This document shows, in pieces, positions 4,282 through 6,439 of a stretch of DNA of 6,439 nucleotides (its first letter is position 1; every line of letters begins with the position of its first letter). Source of the DNA: Mariniphaga sp. (GTDB taxonomy: Bacteria > Bacteroidota > Bacteroidia > Bacteroidales > Prolixibacteraceae); the NCBI GenBank assembly GCA_013203525.1, contig JABMQB010000276.1, forward strand, positions 1 through 6,439, read 5' to 3'. The translations under genes were made by a program, and so were the position numbers. Below the pieces are notes generated by a model that was given only the letters and a program-made list of their open reading frames with translations, had not been told where the DNA came from and made no database searches.

Positions 4282-6353
4282 ATTTCAACCAAACCCATTT
4301 CTTTCATTAAATGCAAATAATTGATAATACCTTCTAATTCCGACTCCCTTTCATTTTGAGCATCAAGAAGGATCTTTATATCCAAAACGCTGTTTTCTCC
4401 ATTGATGAGTTTTGTAAGTTCACTGGTGCTGGCAACTTTATTCACAGGATATTTATCCCTTATTTCCTGTGATAAAGTTCTAGTTCCCCTTTCAACACTA
4501 AATTCCGATTCTGCAACTTTTGGTGTTGTTTTTGGAATTATTTTGCTTGCATCCTTTTCTTCCTGGGTAAGTTCAATTTTAACAGGTTTGACCTTAAGTT
4601 TAATTGCAACAGCTTTCATATGGTTTTCCATTACTTCCAGGTTAGCCTTGTAATTCATTTCAAGGGCTGAAACCAAGCCGTCAAGATAAGATTCCAATTC
4701 GCTACTTTCCGGTGCCAGTTCTGAAACCGAAAGAATTGTATTTTTTTCATTTATCCATGTTGCATCAATATATCTTTTAACTTTTTTATAAAGTATTGCA
4801 AAATTTTCAACATCAGTTCTTCCCAGTTCATCCATTCCCCTTGCCAACTGATGCCCCATTCTTTTTTGTGAATTACTAAACACCTCGCCAGCAATGGTAA
4901 TTGCTTCCTGTTCGCCGGCAGATGCAATAGAATAAGCTGCAGAAGCAGCAATCACAATAGTCCTTTTTAGCTGTGTAGGATCCAATTTGTTGGGTAAATC
5001 TTCAGAAGTATGGTAATATAAATCGGGCCAGGTTATCATCATTATTCCCGGCACTTTTGTTGTCCAGTGGTTAAACACTTCATGATCGGATGCACCATAA
5101 TGAACATCAATCTTATAATAAAAAGGATCATCAGTACCACTTGGAGCAACTATTCGGTTAACAATTTTCTGGCCGCTGCGATTTGGCAAAATCTCCCGAT
5201 TGGTTTCACCTACAAAAGTGTAAAGGTTTTCCATTACATCATTCAAATAATGTGGATTTCCAAAAGTTGTCCGCATCATGCAAAGAAAAGAGTTGTTGCT
5301 TTTTAAGTGCAGACCAACCATGTCGAGATTAATATTACACAAGGTTTTATTCATAATATCTTTATGAGCTGCAACCCAGGGTGCAGTTCCTGAATATTCG
5401 GGAACCCACACAAACCTGATACTCCTTTCGGGACGAGGCAACCTCCCCTCTTCAAACATCGTATTCAGCATTCGGGCAACTTCCAGTATGGCAGCACTTC
5501 CTGAAATATTATCATTTGCACCTTGTTTTACATATCCTTCAAAAATATGAGCTGAAAGAATAATTTCACCGGCATCGGGATTGGAACCCGGAATGACACA
5601 AGTCGGAACCTGTAAATCATAATCCAATTCCTCAGATTCAACCACAGCATGCACTTCTATTTTTTCCCCACGGATTAACCGGTCACGTAATATTTGGCCT
5701 TCACGGGGTGGAAGATAAAACCCAAATGTTGCATTATTGCCTCGAATACCACTTGCAGGAATAGCCAATGGAGCTACCAACTCACGGCTTGATCCGAATG
5801 CTACAACACCCAATGCTCTTTTTTCAACTGCCCTGTTATGTACTCTGCTCACATATGAAGAAGTAACCACAATTTTACCTTCCAAATCAATTCCTTCCAG
5901 GTCTTTATCTGTTCCTTCCTCTACCCAAACAAGCTCAGCCGTAACATCTGTATTTTTACTACCCTGCGCAAGCATTAATACTATATCGTCGTAATCAGCC
6001 AGCTTTACTTTATTTGGGCTAACTTCCCATAATTCGCCTTTTATTCCATCCCAGGTTTTTCCACCTTCAAACCGCTCAATTTTTGCGTTAGTAATTCCAT
6101 ATTCAATTAATTTATCCAAAACATATTTTCCTTCACGAAACACAGTTGAATATTCTTCAGCAGGTCGGTTTCGCTGGTAACCAACCATTTCAATAGCATG
6201 ATGAAGTGCTGTTTCGCCAGATGCTTCACCAATTATTTCATCCTGAAAATCTTCGGGTAATAATGTCCAGTGGTAATATGGTGTTAACTGTGAATAACCA
6301 TTAAAAGCAAATAAAAAAATAAGAGTAACAGAAATAACAATTAATCGTGACAT
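4278..6353 (-). CDS. exported M28-family peptidase homologue with PA domain
   Basis: A 691-aa exported zinc-aminopeptidase-fold protein; numbering is from the ATG at 6353. Seen: a signal peptide MSRLIVISVTLIFLFAFNGYSQ (about 1-22); a PA-type insert (about 137-212, with LEGKIVVT and ALGVVAFGS) between parts of the peptidase domain; and M28 metal-site motifs at H269 (SAHIF), D281 (GANDNISGSA), E319 (VPEYSGT), D344 (INLDMVG) and H448 (YYHTSED), plus ASDHEVFNHW (421-430). Two usual residues are absent: HxD reads HIF, and the general-base Glu of the EE pair is Pro. I recall this PE..GT variant in DUF4910-type M28 relatives, so it may be a subfamily trait. The C-terminus (about 480-691) is helical and ends in a winged-helix-like segment (NSVLDIKILLDAQ, GLVEI). 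A periplasmic or secreted peptidase is likely; activity is uncertain. The gene has its own promoter and no evident link to arsenic. Confidence 0.87.
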   Translation of the reverse strand: MSRLIVISVTLIFLFAFNGYSQLTPYYHWTLLPEDFQDEIIGEASGETALHHAIEMVGYQRNRPAEEYSTVFREGKYVLDKLIEYGITNAKIERFEGGKTWDGIKGELWEVSPNKVKLADYDDIVLMLAQGSKNTDVTAELVWVEEGTDKDLEGIDLEGKIVVTSSYVSRVHNRAVEKRALGVVAFGSSRELVAPLAIPASGIRGNNATFGFYLPPREGQILRDRLIRGEKIEVHAVVESEELDYDLQVPTCVIPGSNPDAGEIILSAHIFEGYVKQGANDNISGSAAILEVARMLNTMFEEGRLPRPERSIRFVWVPEYSGTAPWVAAHKDIMNKTLCNINLDMVGLHLKSNNSFLCMMRTTFGNPHYLNDVMENLYTFVGETNREILPNRSGQKIVNRIVAPSGTDDPFYYKIDVHYGASDHEVFNHWTTKVPGIMMITWPDLYYHTSEDLPNKLDPTQLKRTIVIAASAAYSIASAGEQEAITIAGEVFSNSQKRMGHQLARGMDELGRTDVENFAILYKKVKRYIDATWINEKNTILSVSELAPESSELESYLDGLVSALEMNYKANLEVMENHMKAVAIKLKVKPVKIELTQEEKDASKIIPKTTPKVAESEFSVERGTRTLSQEIRDKYPVNKVASTSELTKLINGENSVLDIKILLDAQNERESELEGIINYLHLMKEMGLVEI

Positions 6354-6389
6354 AAGGTGAAATAGTTTTATAATTAAACAGTATTTCTT

Positions 6390-6397
6390 CAAAGATA
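6390..6397 (-). promoter_or_regulatory. -7 box of the M28 peptidase gene
   Basis: The minus strand reads TATCTTTG, an exact TAnnTTTG match, placing the transcription start near 6383-6385 and leaving a leader of about 30 nt before the ATG at 6353. A -33 TTTG is not seen at the usual spacing. The in-frame TTG at 6392 falls inside this box, which supports the ATG at 6353 as start. The remaining bases to 6439 show no gene. Confidence 0.5.
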
Positions 6398-6439
6398 ACA
6401 GTATTTAAAAAAAATGATAATTTCAATAAAGAATTACTA

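Noticed and set aside
6354..6392. In-frame TTG at 6392 as start of the peptidase, adding 13 residues
   Set aside because: It falls inside the TATCTTTG box; the ATG at 6353 opens directly into a clean signal peptide.

Overview
The window looks like a chromosomal segment of a Bacteroidota bacterium (order or family not determinable, though a free-living Marinilabiliales/Prolixibacteraceae-type organism would fit). The evidence is AT-rich DNA, mostly weak Shine-Dalgarno sequences with A-rich leaders, perfect TAnnTTTG-type -7 boxes upstream of two genes, Sec signal peptides ending in ...SQ/...AQ, and an arsR / small ORF / arsC / ACR3 gene order that I recall as typical of that phylum.

Layout. 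(1) 2-1231, plus strand: a nearly complete ProC-like Rossmann-fold protein, cut by the left edge, followed after 3 bp by a membrane-anchored thioredoxin-fold protein with a CSAC active site. (2) 1232-1356: a short convergent gap with a long imperfect hairpin flanked by T-runs on both strands, probably a two-way terminator. (3) 1357-2004, minus strand: an exported SagB/nitroreductase-type flavoprotein. (4) 2005-2234: a divergent control region with a perfect 14-bp palindrome, a second related dyad lying over the arsR -7 box, and a weak candidate promoter for the minus-strand gene. (5) 2235-4281, plus strand: an arsenic-resistance operon of arsR, an unrecognised 69-aa ORF, thioredoxin-type arsC and an ACR3 arsenite exporter. 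(6) 4278-6353, minus strand: a large exported M28-family peptidase homologue with a PA domain insert and a C-terminal winged-helix-like segment. It converges on acr3, and the two stop codons overlap within TTAA.

How the genes work together. ArsR should repress the operon until arsenite (or a similar thiol-reactive metalloid) binds. ArsC reduces arsenate to arsenite in the cytoplasm with a Cys7/Cys79/Cys86 relay recharged by thioredoxin, and ACR3 expels the arsenite. The anchored thioredoxin upstream resembles proteins I recall near CcdA/DsbD-type genes in ars regions, but its predicted extracytoplasmic location argues against it being the direct ArsC reductant. Whether the ProC-like protein and the SagB-like protein belong to the arsenic response is open; only position suggests it.

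No tRNA, rRNA, CRISPR array, insertion sequence or prophage gene was seen. The most useful leads are the double operator at arsR, the unrecognised ORF inside the ars operon, the ProC homologue lacking the family's C-terminal catalytic signature, and the M28 homologue with altered active-site motifs.
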